Shown: positions 1 through 7,558 of the stretch, piece after piece
How positions within the stretch are numbered: position 1 is the stretch's first letter
How the letters are laid out: the number at the start of each line of letters is the position of its first letter
Assembly (NCBI GenBank): GCA_002440765.1
Contig: DJVC01000111.1
Coordinates: 1 to 22,605 of the forward strand
Origin: a bacterium UBP3_UBA6266
Lineage (GTDB): Bacteria; Auribacterota; UBA6266
Reading direction: 5' to 3'
Length of the DNA: 22,605 bases
The notes under the pieces: generated by a model
The model's database searches: none
What the model was told of the DNA's origin: nothing
What the model saw: only the letters and a program-made list of their open reading frames with translations
Translations under genes and position numbers: made by a program

Positions 1-1464
1 TTCCGTCCAGCTCAGGAGCAGGTCGTATCTCTTGTTTCCCGCCTGAGCCTTAATCCTCAGTTTCTGACCCGCGCCGGTGAATGTAGGCCAATTCTTCCAA
101 TCAAAATTAGACTGTGTCAACTCGACAAAACCTACAACATCATCAGTTGAGCTGAATCCAGCTCCAAACCCCACCGTACCTGTCTTTTTCTCCTCCACAT
201 TTACAACAAGGTCTTTGGTGTCAAGTTTTGAACCCGGCTCATAAATTGTCGATACATCCTTAAAATAGCCGGTGTTCTCAAGTCTTGCTTTGCTTGTCTT
301 TACTTTTACGCCATCGATAATCTCTCCGGGATATACATTTAATTCCCTTCTGACGACAATATCCTTCGTTTTTGTATTACCTTCAACCCTGACCTGCTCT
401 ATTCTGAACTGCCTCCCTTCATCCAAAAAATACGTCACATCTATTTTATCCGTATCAACATTATATTTTGTGTCCTGGTTGACATTCGCATCAACGTATC
501 CTCTTTGCGCGTAGTAATTTTTTATCCTGTCGGCATCATCCCTTGTATCTGTCGGGGTAAATAATGTGCCGGGTTTCATTTTCAGCACGCTCTCGATGGA
601 ATCGACCGGGAATACATTACACCCTGAAATTTCCACATCACCCGTATCATATATCCTTCCTTCGCTTATCTCAATATCCAGCGTCATCCATTTGTCTGTT
701 TTATCCATTATTTTCCTGACATCAAGCACTTCCATATCTATATAACCGATAGAATTGTAGTACATGACCATGCGGTCAAGGTCATATTTCAACATTTCTT
801 CCTGATATAATCCTCTTCTGATAAACAGGAAGTATGTTTTCGTTTTCATCCTTTTCAATAATTCTTTTGTTTTTACATTCTTATTGCCGATAAAATTAAT
901 TTTTTTAATCCTTATTTTATCATTTTCCTGTATTTCTATTGTCACTATTGCCTGTCCGGCTTCTTTATCTTCAACAAGGTTGTAATCTATTTCAGCATCC
1001 GGAAACGCTTTTGTTTCATAAAACGTTTTAATCGACTGCACGTCGTTTTTCAGCTTTCTCTCGCTCGCTATCTCTCCAACAGCGCTTTCCATCTGTTTTA
1101 ACAGAAGCCTGTCCTTTATCTTTTCGTTCCCTTTAAATATAATCTCTTTCAAAATCGGTTTTTCTTTTACGATAAAATAAACATTCACTCCGTCACCGTC
1201 TTCGTCAACATTAACGGTTATATTCTCAAAAAAGCCGAGTGAATATAATCTTTCGATATCTTCATTAATTGTTTTCTGGTCAAATACCAGTCCGGGGTGG
1301 ACTTTTATTTTATTTATGATAACGTTTTCGCTTATAGATTTATTCCCGAGAATGCTGACTTTTTTTACCTCAGGCGCCTTGACGCTCTCCAGGGCCGGAC
1401 ACACAGATGCGACAAAAAACAAAATCAGGCAAAATAACGCAACCGATTTAACAGAAAAATTCAT
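1..1464 (-). CDS. bamA: Outer membrane protein assembly factor BamA, N-terminal part (partial)
   Basis: BamA is the outer membrane insertase that folds beta-barrel proteins. The open frame runs without a stop for 488 codons to the left edge, so only the N-terminal part is present. Residues 1 to about 24 form a signal peptide (basic start, hydrophobic core, cleavage near CPA). What follows reads as successive POTRA domains, with recurring beta-strand blocks such as 'ILGNKSISENVI', 'IIFKGNEKIKDRLL', 'NFIGNKNVKTKEL' and 'VRVEGNTKTKDIVVRREL', as expected for the five-POTRA family. The last residues seen (GFGAGFSSTDDVVGFVELTQ) begin the transmembrane barrel. The ATG at 1464 has an AAGGAG ribosome site just upstream. 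It lies about 35 nt after dnaB and probably shares its transcript. Known family members are essential in diderm bacteria. Confidence 0.93.
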   Translation of the reverse strand, partial: MNFSVKSVALFCLILFFVASVCPALESVKAPEVKKVSILGNKSISENVIINKIKVHPGLVFDQKTINEDIERLYSLGFFENITVNVDEDGDGVNVYFIVKEKPILKEIIFKGNEKIKDRLLLKQMESAVGEIASERKLKNDVQSIKTFYETKAFPDAEIDYNLVEDKEAGQAIVTIEIQENDKIRIKKINFIGNKNVKTKELLKRMKTKTYFLFIRRGLYQEEMLKYDLDRMVMYYNSIGYIDMEVLDVRKIMDKTDKWMTLDIEISEGRIYDTGDVEISGCNVFPVDSIESVLKMKPGTLFTPTDTRDDADRIKNYYAQRGYVDANVNQDTKYNVDTDKIDVTYFLDEGRQFRIEQVRVEGNTKTKDIVVRRELNVYPGEIIDGVKVKTSKARLENTGYFKDVSTIYEPGSKLDTKDLVVNVEEKKTGTVGFGAGFSSTDDVVGFVELTQSNFDWKNWPTFTGAGQKLRIKAQAGNKRYDLLLSWTE

Positions 1465-1499
1465 GTTTTCTCCTTGTGAAGTCACGAAATTGACTATGC

Positions 1500-2903
1500 T
1501 TAATAATACCCGTCCTCATCAGCGACCTGCTGCTGTTCAACATAAGCTGAATCCTTTTGAACAAAAATCATAGAATCTTTTTTGAAAACAAGGTCCACAT
1601 TTCCCTGGGGACCATTCCTCTGTTTCGCGATAATAAGTTCCGCCTCAACAACAGGCTTATTCACTTCCTCTTTATCATAAATATCCGGTCTGTGGAGCAT
1701 CAGGACAACGTCCGCATCCTGTTCTATAGCGCCGGATTCTCTCAAATCGGAAAGTCTGGGACGATGCCCCTCTTTGCCATGCGCCCTGGTTTCAGGACCC
1801 CGGTTTAACTGGGAAAGCACCACAACAGGAATTTCCAGCTCGCCGGCAAGCGCTTTAAACCCTCTGGAAATCTCGCTTACCTCCATTTGCCTGGACTCTT
1901 CCCTCGTGCCTGACTTCATAAGCTGAAGGTAATCCACGAATACAATCTTTATCCCGTATTGTTTCTTCCATCTTCTTGCCCTTGCTCTCAGCTCCAAAAC
2001 ACTCATATTAGTGCTGTCATCGATATATAATCTTGACTCGGAAACTTTTCCGGCCGCTATCAAAAGCCTGCTGCTGTCTTCTTTGTCTATATACCCTGTT
2101 GATACATTATGATAATTGATCCCGGCATGCGCGCAGATAATCCTCTGGACAATGGAATGTTTGTTCATTTCCAGGCTGAAAAAACCAACCGGAATACCGT
2201 TATCAACGCCTATGTGGTCTATAAAATTAATTGCCAGGGATGTTTTCCCCATAGAAGGCCTGGCGGCAAGCACAATAAAATCATTATTATGGAATCCGGC
2301 TGTAAGGGTATTTAATTTAGTTATACCAGTAGGGACTCCCGTAACCGAACTTTTGTTCTGCCTTGCCTGTTCTATCTGCTCAAGAACTTTATTGACGATT
2401 ATATCAATGCTTTCAAACCTTGTATCAACATTCTTCTCCGAAATCTCAAAAATCCTGCTTTCCGCTCTATCTAAAATCGAAGAAACTTCGTCAGAAGACT
2501 GGTAACACTCTTCAATAATCTCACCCGAAGCATTGATAAGTCCCCTTAAAATCGCCTTGCTTCTGATTATCTGAGCATAATATCTGATGTTTTCCGCGGT
2601 AGGGACATAATTTATCAGCTTCGATAAATATGAAGCGCCTCCTGCCGATTCAAGTTCTCCGCTGCTCTTTAAATAATCATTTACGGCAACAAGATCGGGT
2701 ATCGCGTTGCTGTCATTCCTTAATTTGACAATGGCATTAAATATCCTGGCATGCGCATCCGAATAGAAATATTCTTTCCGCAATAGTTCGATGGCAATTT
2801 CAATTGCATTCTTATCAAGCATCATCGAACTTAATACAGCTGCTTCAGCATCGCTGCTGAATGGAGGAACTCTTCCCTCTGTATTTTTTTTATTTTTTGC
2901 CAT
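1500..2903 (-). CDS. dnaB: Replicative DNA helicase DnaB
   Basis: DnaB is the hexameric 5'-3' helicase that unwinds DNA at the replication fork and binds DnaG primase. The protein has 467 residues, normal for the family. The N-terminal helical domain begins with PPFSSDAEAAVLSSM. The RecA-like C-terminal domain carries Walker A ARPSMGKTS (Lys about 220), a Walker B strand ending FVDYLQL, the VVVLSQLNR motif, and a DLRESGAIEQDAD segment typical of DnaB. No intein is present. I chose the ATG at 2903 (MAKNKK...), 17 nt after the rplI stop. A TTG 36 nt further upstream would overlap rplI and adds residues unlike the family. The ribosome site for the ATG is weak, so translational coupling to rplI is plausible. 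Confidence 0.96.
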   Translation of the reverse strand: MAKNKKNTEGRVPPFSSDAEAAVLSSMMLDKNAIEIAIELLRKEYFYSDAHARIFNAIVKLRNDSNAIPDLVAVNDYLKSSGELESAGGASYLSKLINYVPTAENIRYYAQIIRSKAILRGLINASGEIIEECYQSSDEVSSILDRAESRIFEISEKNVDTRFESIDIIVNKVLEQIEQARQNKSSVTGVPTGITKLNTLTAGFHNNDFIVLAARPSMGKTSLAINFIDHIGVDNGIPVGFFSLEMNKHSIVQRIICAHAGINYHNVSTGYIDKEDSSRLLIAAGKVSESRLYIDDSTNMSVLELRARARRWKKQYGIKIVFVDYLQLMKSGTREESRQMEVSEISRGFKALAGELEIPVVVLSQLNRGPETRAHGKEGHRPRLSDLRESGAIEQDADVVLMLHRPDIYDKEEVNKPVVEAELIIAKQRNGPQGNVDLVFKKDSMIFVQKDSAYVEQQQVADEDGYY

Positions 2904-2920
2904 TAAAACCAGCCAAAATA

Positions 2921-3364
2921 TTACTTCTTGACCACCCAAAGTTTGAACGTGGCTTTTACATCTCTGTAAAGGTTAACAACTACATTATATACACCGAGTT
3001 TTTTAATCGGAGAATCTAATTCAATCTGTTTTTTATCTATTTCCAGGCCTTCATCCTTAAGGGCTTTCGCAATATCGGCCGTCGTAACAGAACCAAAAAG
3101 TTTGTCTTCCTCTCCCGCTTCGGCGGATATGGTGCAGGACACATCGGATAATCTGGTTACCATATCCCTGGCGCTCTGCACAACCTGCTCTTCTTTTTTC
3201 TTCTCTTTTTCGGCTTTTTTCTTAAGAAACTGCATATTCGCATCCGTTGCCGCCACAGCCAGTTTTTTCGGAAAGAGATAATTCCTGGCATGGCCGGGAG
3301 CGACGTTTGCGACATCTCCTATTTTCCCCAATTTATCAACATTTTCTGAAAGAATAACCTTCAT
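2921..3364 (-). CDS. rplI: 50S ribosomal protein bL9
   Basis: bL9 is a two-domain large-subunit protein that binds 23S rRNA near the L1 stalk. At 147 residues it has the full family length. The N-terminal domain reads MKVILSENVDKLGKIGDVA, then PGHARNYLFPKKLAVAAT, the bL9 signature. A long Lys/Glu-rich linker helix (about residues 45-75) follows, then the C-terminal domain with KLFGSVTTADIAKAL. The ATG at 3364 has a GGAGG-like site. The gene sits between rpsR and dnaB, its usual bacterial context. Confidence 0.97.
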   Translation of the reverse strand: MKVILSENVDKLGKIGDVANVAPGHARNYLFPKKLAVAATDANMQFLKKKAEKEKKKEEQVVQSARDMVTRLSDVSCTISAEAGEEDKLFGSVTTADIAKALKDEGLEIDKKQIELDSPIKKLGVYNVVVNLYRDVKATFKLWVVKK

Positions 3365-3412
3365 TTAACTTCCTCCGACAATCAGTTTTTAATCATACAC
3401 TTTTCATAAAAA

Positions 3413-3637
3413 TTAATCCATAACATAAGCAACCAGCGCCATGTACCTGGCGTGTTCAACGGCGGCGGCAAGCTGTTTCTGGTGTTTTGCGCATGCCCCT
3501 GTTATTCTTCTCGGAAGTATCTTTCCTCTTTCCGTCAAATGCTTCTTGATTAAATTGACGTCCTTATAGTCAATTTCACGCACTTTATCCTGGCAAAATC
3601 TGCATTTTTTCTTTTTGAAAAACTTTAAGTCGTTCAT
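3413..3637 (-). CDS. rpsR: 30S ribosomal protein bS18, zinc-binding (C+) form
   Basis: bS18 binds the small-subunit platform next to bS6, whose gene is two positions upstream. The 74-residue protein keeps Cys12 and Cys15 (KKCRFCQ) plus Cys49 and His52 (TGACAKHQ). This is the metal-ligand set of the C+ version of S18 described for ribosomal zinc ribbons. Zinc binding is therefore inferred from established family knowledge, not measured here. The gene starts at an ATG preceded by an AGGAG site and follows ssb by 21 nt. It is the normal third member of the rpsF-ssb-rpsR module. Confidence 0.96.
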   Translation of the reverse strand: MNDLKFFKKKKCRFCQDKVREIDYKDVNLIKKHLTERGKILPRRITGACAKHQKQLAAAVEHARYMALVAYVMD

Positions 3638-3658
3638 TTTCTGCTAACTCTCCTTTTT

Positions 3659-4081
3659 TTAAAACGGTATATCATCTTCGCTTTGCTCAGACCCTTCATC
3701 CTGCACATCCGAGGGGACATCACCTGAGACCTGGCTGCTTTCAGTCTTTGAACCTCTCGACAAAAATTGCACTCTCTGGGCCCTTATCCTGATCTTGCTG
3801 CGTTTCTCCCCGTTACTGGTTTCCCATGTGTCCTGCTGCAAACTGCCTTCGATAAGAACGGGAGAGCCCTTATCAAGATATTCAACGCATGTTTCCGCCT
3901 GTCTGGCCCAAACAACAACATCAACGTAACAAACTTCCTCCTGTTTTTCCCTATCCTTATTAAGAAAATTTCTTGAGACGGCAATGCGCAGATCGGTTAC
4001 GGATGAACCTTCTTTTGTAGAACGAAGTTCGGGTTTCTTTGTTAAATTGCCTATTATAAAAACCTTATTCAAACTAGCCAT
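3659..4081 (-). CDS. ssb: Single-stranded DNA-binding protein SSB
   Basis: SSB coats single-stranded DNA during replication, recombination and repair. The 140-residue protein starts with MASLNKVFIIGNLTKKPELR and has an OB fold through about residue 108, including VCYVDVVVWARQAE and the GSPVLIEGSLQ strand. A low-complexity acidic linker (about 109-133) leads to the conserved C-terminal tip DDIPF, which recruits partner proteins. It lies between rpsF and rpsR, the common arrangement in which SSB is made together with bS6 and bS18. The ATG is preceded by AAGGAG. Confidence 0.97.
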   Translation of the reverse strand: MASLNKVFIIGNLTKKPELRSTKEGSSVTDLRIAVSRNFLNKDREKQEEVCYVDVVVWARQAETCVEYLDKGSPVLIEGSLQQDTWETSNGEKRSKIRIRAQRVQFLSRGSKTESSQVSGDVPSDVQDEGSEQSEDDIPF

Positions 4082-4099
4082 GATTCACTCCTTGTGTAA

Positions 4100-4384
4100 T
4101 TAACTTTTTTTCAAAATAAGATTCCTTAAAACTTTCTGGTTCAACTTAAGCTTTTCCTGAATTTTTTGAAGGGATGGGCCCTGTAACTTAAAGTTAATCA
4201 GGACATAAAATCCTTCTGAATTGCGCTTAATCACATAGGCGAGCTGTCTTTTGCCCATGCTTTTACTCTCTATTATCTCCCCTTTGTTTTTTTTGATTTC
4301 ATCTTCAATCTGAGAAATAACATGCCCTAAATCATCATCGCTGGCTTTCCCTTCAACAATAAATAATCCTTCGTATTGGCTCAA
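4100..4384 (-). CDS. rpsF: 30S ribosomal protein bS6
   Basis: bS6 is a small-subunit platform protein that forms a dimer with bS18. The 94 residues match the usual length, with MSQYEGLFIVEGKASDDDL at the start and the conserved GKRQLAYVIKRNSEGFYVLI block in the middle. The start codon overlaps the end of pth by 4 nt (ATGA), so translation is probably coupled. No extended acidic C-terminal tail is present. Confidence 0.96.
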   Translation of the reverse strand: MSQYEGLFIVEGKASDDDLGHVISQIEDEIKKNKGEIIESKSMGKRQLAYVIKRNSEGFYVLINFKLQGPSLQKIQEKLKLNQKVLRNLILKKS

Positions 4385-4980
4385 TCTGCACCTCCCGAAA
4401 TACTCTCATTCTGATCTTTTCTTTCTTTTCTGTTAAACTTATCCATAGCTTCTTGAATATCTCCCATAATAATCATTTCAACTGCTTCAGCAGCCTTTGA
4501 CAATGCTTCGGCGATAACACCGGCCTCGGTTTTTCTGAATTTACTCAGTACATGGTTTACTATGTTACCGGAACCGCCTATCCCGATTCTCACTCTGGGA
4601 AAATCACTGTTTCCCAGACAATCTATTATTGATTGAAGCCCTTTATGGCCTGCAGAGCTCCCGCCGCCGCGCACTCTTATATTGCCCACGGATAAACAGG
4701 CATCGTCCAGAACAACAACCAGGTCTGAATACCGGCATTTGAACCAGTTCAACGCGCTTACCGCCGAACGCCCGCTGTTGTTCATAAAAGTATGAGGCTT
4801 TAAAAGAACTATCTTTTTTTTATTTAATGAAACCCTGGCGCTTTCACCGAACAACCTGGAATTGGAGGAAAGTTTTACATCAAGCTTATCGGCAAGATAA
4901 TCTACAACCTCAAATCCTACGTTGTGCCTGGTATGGATGTATTCGTTTCCCGGATTTCCAAGTCCAATAACTATCTTCAT
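4381..4980 (-). CDS. pth: Peptidyl-tRNA hydrolase
   Basis: Pth cleaves the ester bond of peptidyl-tRNA released from stalled ribosomes. The 199-residue protein has the family signatures: GLGNPG at residues 6-11, TRHNVGF with the catalytic His19, FMNNSG at 65-70, LDDACLSVGNIR with the catalytic-pair Asp92, and GGGSSAGHKGLQSI at 105-118. These correspond to E. coli His20 and Asp93. It follows rplY by about 30 nt and overlaps rpsF by 4 nt. The rplY-pth pair is widely conserved. The C-terminus is charged and somewhat longer than the minimal fold. Confidence 0.97.
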   Translation of the reverse strand: MKIVIGLGNPGNEYIHTRHNVGFEVVDYLADKLDVKLSSNSRLFGESARVSLNKKKIVLLKPHTFMNNSGRSAVSALNWFKCRYSDLVVVLDDACLSVGNIRVRGGGSSAGHKGLQSIIDCLGNSDFPRVRIGIGGSGNIVNHVLSKFRKTEAGVIAEALSKAAEAVEMIIMGDIQEAMDKFNRKERKDQNESISGGAD

Positions 4981-5012
4981 TTATATCCATCGCGAAAAAG
5001 AACAAGAGTTCC

Positions 5013-5714
5013 TTACTTTTGTTCCTTTTCTTTGCTTTGTTCCTGCTCTTCTTCCGGTTCTTCTTCCTCTTTACCGCCTTTCCCGATAACTTCAGGTTCT
5101 GCGGCGGCAGTTTCCTCTTCAGGAACTTCTCCGGCGGCAGGTTCTTCAATCTCTTTCGGTATGGCAACGGAGAAAACCGCTTCCTCAGGATCAGTAAGTA
5201 TCCTGACACCCTTGGGAGTCATCAGGTCAGATACGTGTATTGATGAGCCAAGTTCCAGATTCGAAATATCAACATCGATCTTTTCGGGAATTTCCCCCGG
5301 TAAACATTCTATTTCAAGCTCACGGAGGATATGTTCAAGTATTCCTCCCTGGTCTTTTACTCCCCTGGCTTCGCCTTTTTCGACGACCGGCACATGCGTC
5401 TTGATTTTTTCATCCATATAAACTTCTTTAAAGTCTATATGGATTATTTTATTGGACAGGGGGTCTATTTGCGCTTCTTTTATCAGAACTTTTCTTTTTT
5501 TCTTCTCCTGCTCGATTTTTAAATCTATAAGAAAATTTTCCCCGCTGTGTCCATGCGTAGCTTTATTGAACTGCTTTTCATCGACCGCAATGGGAACAGA
5601 TTTATCTCCGTGCGAATATATCACAGCCGGTATTTTACCCGCTCTTCTAAAAGCCCTGGCACTGCCTGTGCCGCTGACTTCTTTCAATTGTGCATCCAGA
5701 TAAACTTCACTCAT
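5013..5714 (-). CDS. rplY: 50S ribosomal protein bL25, long CTC/TL5 form with acidic tail
   Basis: bL25 binds 5S rRNA. This is the two-domain CTC/TL5 version, 233 residues. The N-terminal 5S-binding domain contains GTGSARAFRRAGKIPAVIY, KVLIKEAQIDPLSNKIIHIDF and DEKIKTHVPV. A TL5-type C-terminal beta domain (about residues 95-185) includes EIECLPGEIPEKIDVDI and LGSSIHVSDL. From about residue 190 the protein becomes a low-complexity tail of Glu, Pro, Lys and Gln, which many long-form homologues also have. The ribosome site is AGGAGG, 10 nt before the ATG. In Bacillus, ctc likewise lies between prs and pth, as here. Confidence 0.95.
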   Translation of the reverse strand: MSEVYLDAQLKEVSGTGSARAFRRAGKIPAVIYSHGDKSVPIAVDEKQFNKATHGHSGENFLIDLKIEQEKKKRKVLIKEAQIDPLSNKIIHIDFKEVYMDEKIKTHVPVVEKGEARGVKDQGGILEHILRELEIECLPGEIPEKIDVDISNLELGSSIHVSDLMTPKGVRILTDPEEAVFSVAIPKEIEEPAAGEVPEEETAAAEPEVIGKGGKEEEEPEEEQEQSKEKEQK

Positions 5715-5743
5715 AATTTTATAATCCTCCTAATTAATTTTAA

Positions 5744-6682
5744 TCAAATAAACAAAGAGCTGACCGATTCGTTTTCATGAATTCTCTTTATGGCCTCCGC
5801 AAGCAATCCGGAAACAGACATAACTTCTATTTTGGAACAGCCGGCCAATTTATCTCCCAGCGGAATTGTATCCGTTACAAGAAGTTTACTTATCACGGAA
5901 TTATTCAGCCTGTCCAGGGCCGGACCCGCCAAAACGGGATGGGAAACCGCGGCGTAGACCTCTTTCACTCCCTGTTCTTTTACCATTTTTGCCGCATCAC
6001 ATAATGACCCCGCAGTACTTACGATATCATCCACTATTATCGCCGTCTTGCCTTTGACAGCTCCCATTATGTTATACACCTGCGTCTCTGTTCCGGTTAT
6101 TCTCCTTTTATCTATTGCCGCGAGCGCCGCATTTAATCTTTTCGCCCAGGCATGAGCTGTTTTTATGCCGCCCTCATCCGGAGAGACAATAACTATTTCT
6201 CCGTCTCCCAGATTCTTCTTTCTGAAATAATCTATAAATACGGGCGCCGCATACAGATGGTCGACAGGTATATCAAAAAATCCCTGTATCTGGTCGGCGT
6301 GAAGATCCATCGTCAAAACCCTGTCAGCCCCCGCTGCCGTAACAAGATTTGCCACCAGTTTGGCCGTTATAGGAACACGAGGCTGGTCTTTCCTGTCCTG
6401 CCTTGCGTAACCGTAATAGGGAATAACGGCCGTAATCCTGTCCGCCGAAGATCTTCTTACCGCATCAATCATAACAAGAAGCTCCATCAGATAATCATTC
6501 ACTTTGGGCGGACATATGGGTTGGACAATAAAAACATCCCTGCCCCTGACATTTTCAAGTATTTTGACCATTACTTCGCCTTCAGGGAAGGCCTTAACAT
6601 CACATCCGCACAGTTTTGTTTTAAGATTTTTCGCAATTTTTTCCGACAATTCAGGATTGGCATTTCCGGTTATTATTTTCAT
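5744..6682 (-). CDS. prs: Ribose-phosphate pyrophosphokinase (PRPP synthetase)
   Basis: Prs makes PRPP from ribose 5-phosphate and ATP, feeding purine, pyrimidine, histidine and tryptophan synthesis. HisG, encoded about 4 kb upstream on the same strand, uses PRPP. The 312-residue product from the ATG at 6682 begins MKIITGNANPELSEKIA and matches the normal length. Visible motifs are PYYGYARQDRK (ATP loop, 88-98), LTMDLHADQIQGFF (123-136) and the PRPP-binding loop VDDIVSTAGS (217-226). Two features are mild departures: PRVPITAK instead of the common REPITAK, and IVSTAGS instead of the common MIDTAGT. An ATG 66 nt upstream is in frame but has no ribosome site and adds a non-conserved extension. 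The chosen ATG has GGGGTG about 10 nt upstream. Confidence 0.95.
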   Translation of the reverse strand: MKIITGNANPELSEKIAKNLKTKLCGCDVKAFPEGEVMVKILENVRGRDVFIVQPICPPKVNDYLMELLVMIDAVRRSSADRITAVIPYYGYARQDRKDQPRVPITAKLVANLVTAAGADRVLTMDLHADQIQGFFDIPVDHLYAAPVFIDYFRKKNLGDGEIVIVSPDEGGIKTAHAWAKRLNAALAAIDKRRITGTETQVYNIMGAVKGKTAIIVDDIVSTAGSLCDAAKMVKEQGVKEVYAAVSHPVLAGPALDRLNNSVISKLLVTDTIPLGDKLAGCSKIEVMSVSGLLAEAIKRIHENESVSSLFI

Positions 6683-6819
6683 AGAACCATCACCCCAGCT
6701 TTTGCAAAACTGTTTAAAGATTAACGATTTTTTCTTATTAACATTCATATTATGTTCTGAAATATATACACTCAGGTAAGTACTCTGCTGAATTTTATAT
6801 GAAAAACCCCTTTATCCGG

Positions 6820-6842
6820 GCATCCGCTGTAGTTTAGGATGC
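6820..6842 (-). promoter_or_regulatory. Small inverted repeat in the tRNA-Gln to prs gap
   Basis: A 6-bp perfect inverted repeat (GCATCC / GGATGC, 11-nt loop) lies in the 181-nt gap between tRNA-Gln and prs. On the minus strand it is followed by a G-rich stretch and then T5 at about 6806-6810. It may stop or slow transcription after the tRNA, or be part of the prs leader. The spacing to the T run is too long for a confident terminator. Nothing else in the gap is clear. Confidence 0.25.
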
Positions 6843-6863
6843 TATTTTTGCGAAGCCCGAATT

Positions 6864-6937
6864 TGGCTGCCCGGCCAGGACTCGAACCTAGACAGAGGGC
6901 TCCAAAAACCCTTGTGCTACCATTACACTACCGGGCA
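6864..6937 (-). tRNA. tRNA-Gln (anticodon UUG)
   Basis: A full cloverleaf can be drawn on the minus strand: acceptor TGCCCGG/CCGGGCA, D-arm GTGT...GCAC, anticodon stem AGGGT/GCCCT with loop TTTTGGA (anticodon TTG at positions 34-36), a 4-nt variable loop, T-stem CTAGG/CCTGG with TTCGAGT loop, discriminator G, and an encoded CCA. The anticodon reads CAA and CAG glutamine codons. The gene lies 11 nt downstream of an intrinsic terminator and about 180 nt upstream of prs. Confidence 0.97.
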
Positions 6938-6948
6938 ATCGAAAGAAC

Positions 6949-6983
6949 AAAAAAATTAGCTGCGGAACAAGACCCACAGCTAA
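6949..6983 (-). terminator. Intrinsic terminator just upstream of tRNA-Gln
   Basis: On the minus strand a 10-bp stem (TTAGCTGTGG / CCGCAGCTAA, one G-T wobble, 8-nt loop) is followed by seven T residues. It ends 11 nt before the tRNA-Gln 5' end. It would end the hisG-spoVG transcript and also transcripts from the promoter at 7060-7088, unless antitermination occurs. Confidence 0.85.
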
Positions 6984-6984
6984 T

Positions 6985-7053
6985 AAAGAAAAAAAATCAA
7001 ACATTCCTTCTGAGTGTGGGTAAAATCCTCTTAAAATCAAAGGATACTCAAAA
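6985..7053 (-). ncRNA. Candidate structured leader or small RNA before tRNA-Gln
   Basis: This segment lies between the predicted start site of a consensus promoter (near 7053) and the terminator hairpin. A stem can be drawn from TGAGT+ATCCT (7050-7041) pairing with AGGAT (7029-7025) and ACTCA (7015-7011), with ACCCAC exposed in an internal bulge. ACCCACA (7021-7015) is an exact complement of TGTGGGT in the 5' arm of the terminator (6978-6972), which allows two mutually exclusive folds. No T-box consensus is seen and I recognise no known RNA family. It could equally be a roughly 100-nt terminated small RNA. Confidence 0.4.
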
Positions 7054-7059
7054 CACCGG

Positions 7060-7088
7060 ATTATATAAAAAACAAAAAATATTGTCAA
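7060..7088 (-). promoter_or_regulatory. Consensus sigma70-type promoter toward tRNA-Gln
   Basis: On the minus strand, TTGACA (7088-7083) and TATAAT (7065-7060) are both perfect consensus hexamers separated by exactly 17 bp of A/T-rich DNA. It begins 15 nt after the spoVG stop codon and points at the leader, terminator and tRNA-Gln. The expected start site is near 7053. Confidence 0.85.
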
Positions 7089-7103
7089 CCACCAAAATGA
7101 AAA

Positions 7104-7523
7104 TCAGTAATCAGGATTTCCAGCGACCTGTCCGGACTGTCTTTCCCCGACATTCTGAAGATCTTCCTTATACGCATCGATTACTCTGTTCTGTATATAT
7201 TCCCGTGATTCAGGCGTTATAGGATGAGCAATATCACGGTGTTCATTCTGGCGGACTTCTTCATCGAATTTTTCTTCTCTCCTGGGAATTATTTTAGATC
7301 CGCAGTTAGCGCAGAATTTATCTTTTGAAGCATTCCTGTGTCTGCACTTGGCGCAGGGATATGTAACTTTCCTGCTGGGCATTGCCACAAAAAGACCCTT
7401 CTTCCCTTCAATTACCTTAAGATCCCGCACCACAAAAGAATTATCAAAGGTAATTGTTGCAAAAGCCTTAAGCTTTCCGTCTTCCGATCCCTTTAAAGTT
7501 ATCCTGACCTCAGTAATCTCCAT
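7104..7523 (-). CDS. spoVG: SpoVG-family RNA/DNA-binding regulator with inserted zinc ribbon
   Basis: SpoVG proteins are small nucleic-acid-binding regulators, first known from Bacillus sporulation and septation but present in many non-sporeformers. Residues 1-51 are a normal SpoVG N-terminal half (MEITEVRITL, LKAFATITFDNSFVVRDLKV, GLFVAMPSRK). Residues 57-74 then hold two CxxC pairs (Cys57, Cys60, Cys71, Cys74; CAKC...CANCG), a compact zinc-ribbon knuckle. The SpoVG fold resumes with HRDIAHPITPESREYIQNRVIDAY at about 95-118. The ribbon thus sits in the loop before the conserved DIAHPI segment. I chose the ATG at 7523, with GGGGGG 8 nt upstream; a TTG two codons earlier is less likely. It follows ispE by about 35 nt and is last in its operon. 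Role here: unknown nucleic-acid-binding regulator. Confidence 0.9.
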   Translation of the reverse strand: MEITEVRITLKGSEDGKLKAFATITFDNSFVVRDLKVIEGKKGLFVAMPSRKVTYPCAKCRHRNASKDKFCANCGSKIIPRREEKFDEEVRQNEHRDIAHPITPESREYIQNRVIDAYKEDLQNVGERQSGQVAGNPDY

Positions 7524-7558
7524 AATCAATCCCCCCAGACAGATATTTTGAACATATG

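Noticed and set aside
2904..2939. Upstream TTG start for dnaB
   Set aside because: It overlaps rplI and adds residues unlike DnaB. MAKNKK at 2903 fits better.
5013..5150. Acidic low-complexity C-terminus of bL25 as a frameshift artefact
   Set aside because: The reading frame is clean, the next gene pth follows normally, and long-form bL25 proteins often have such tails.
6152..6724. 190-codon open frame opposite prs
   Set aside because: Shadow of prs with no ribosome site and low-complexity, unlikely protein sequence.
6683..6748. 66-nt in-frame N-terminal extension of prs (ATG at 6748)
   Set aside because: No ribosome site before it, and the family begins at the MKIITGN start used; the ATG at 6682 has a GGGGTG site.
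6985..7053. T-box riboswitch upstream of tRNA-Gln
   Set aside because: T-boxes regulate synthetase or amino acid genes, are longer, and need the AGGGUGGNACCGCG-type motif, which is absent.
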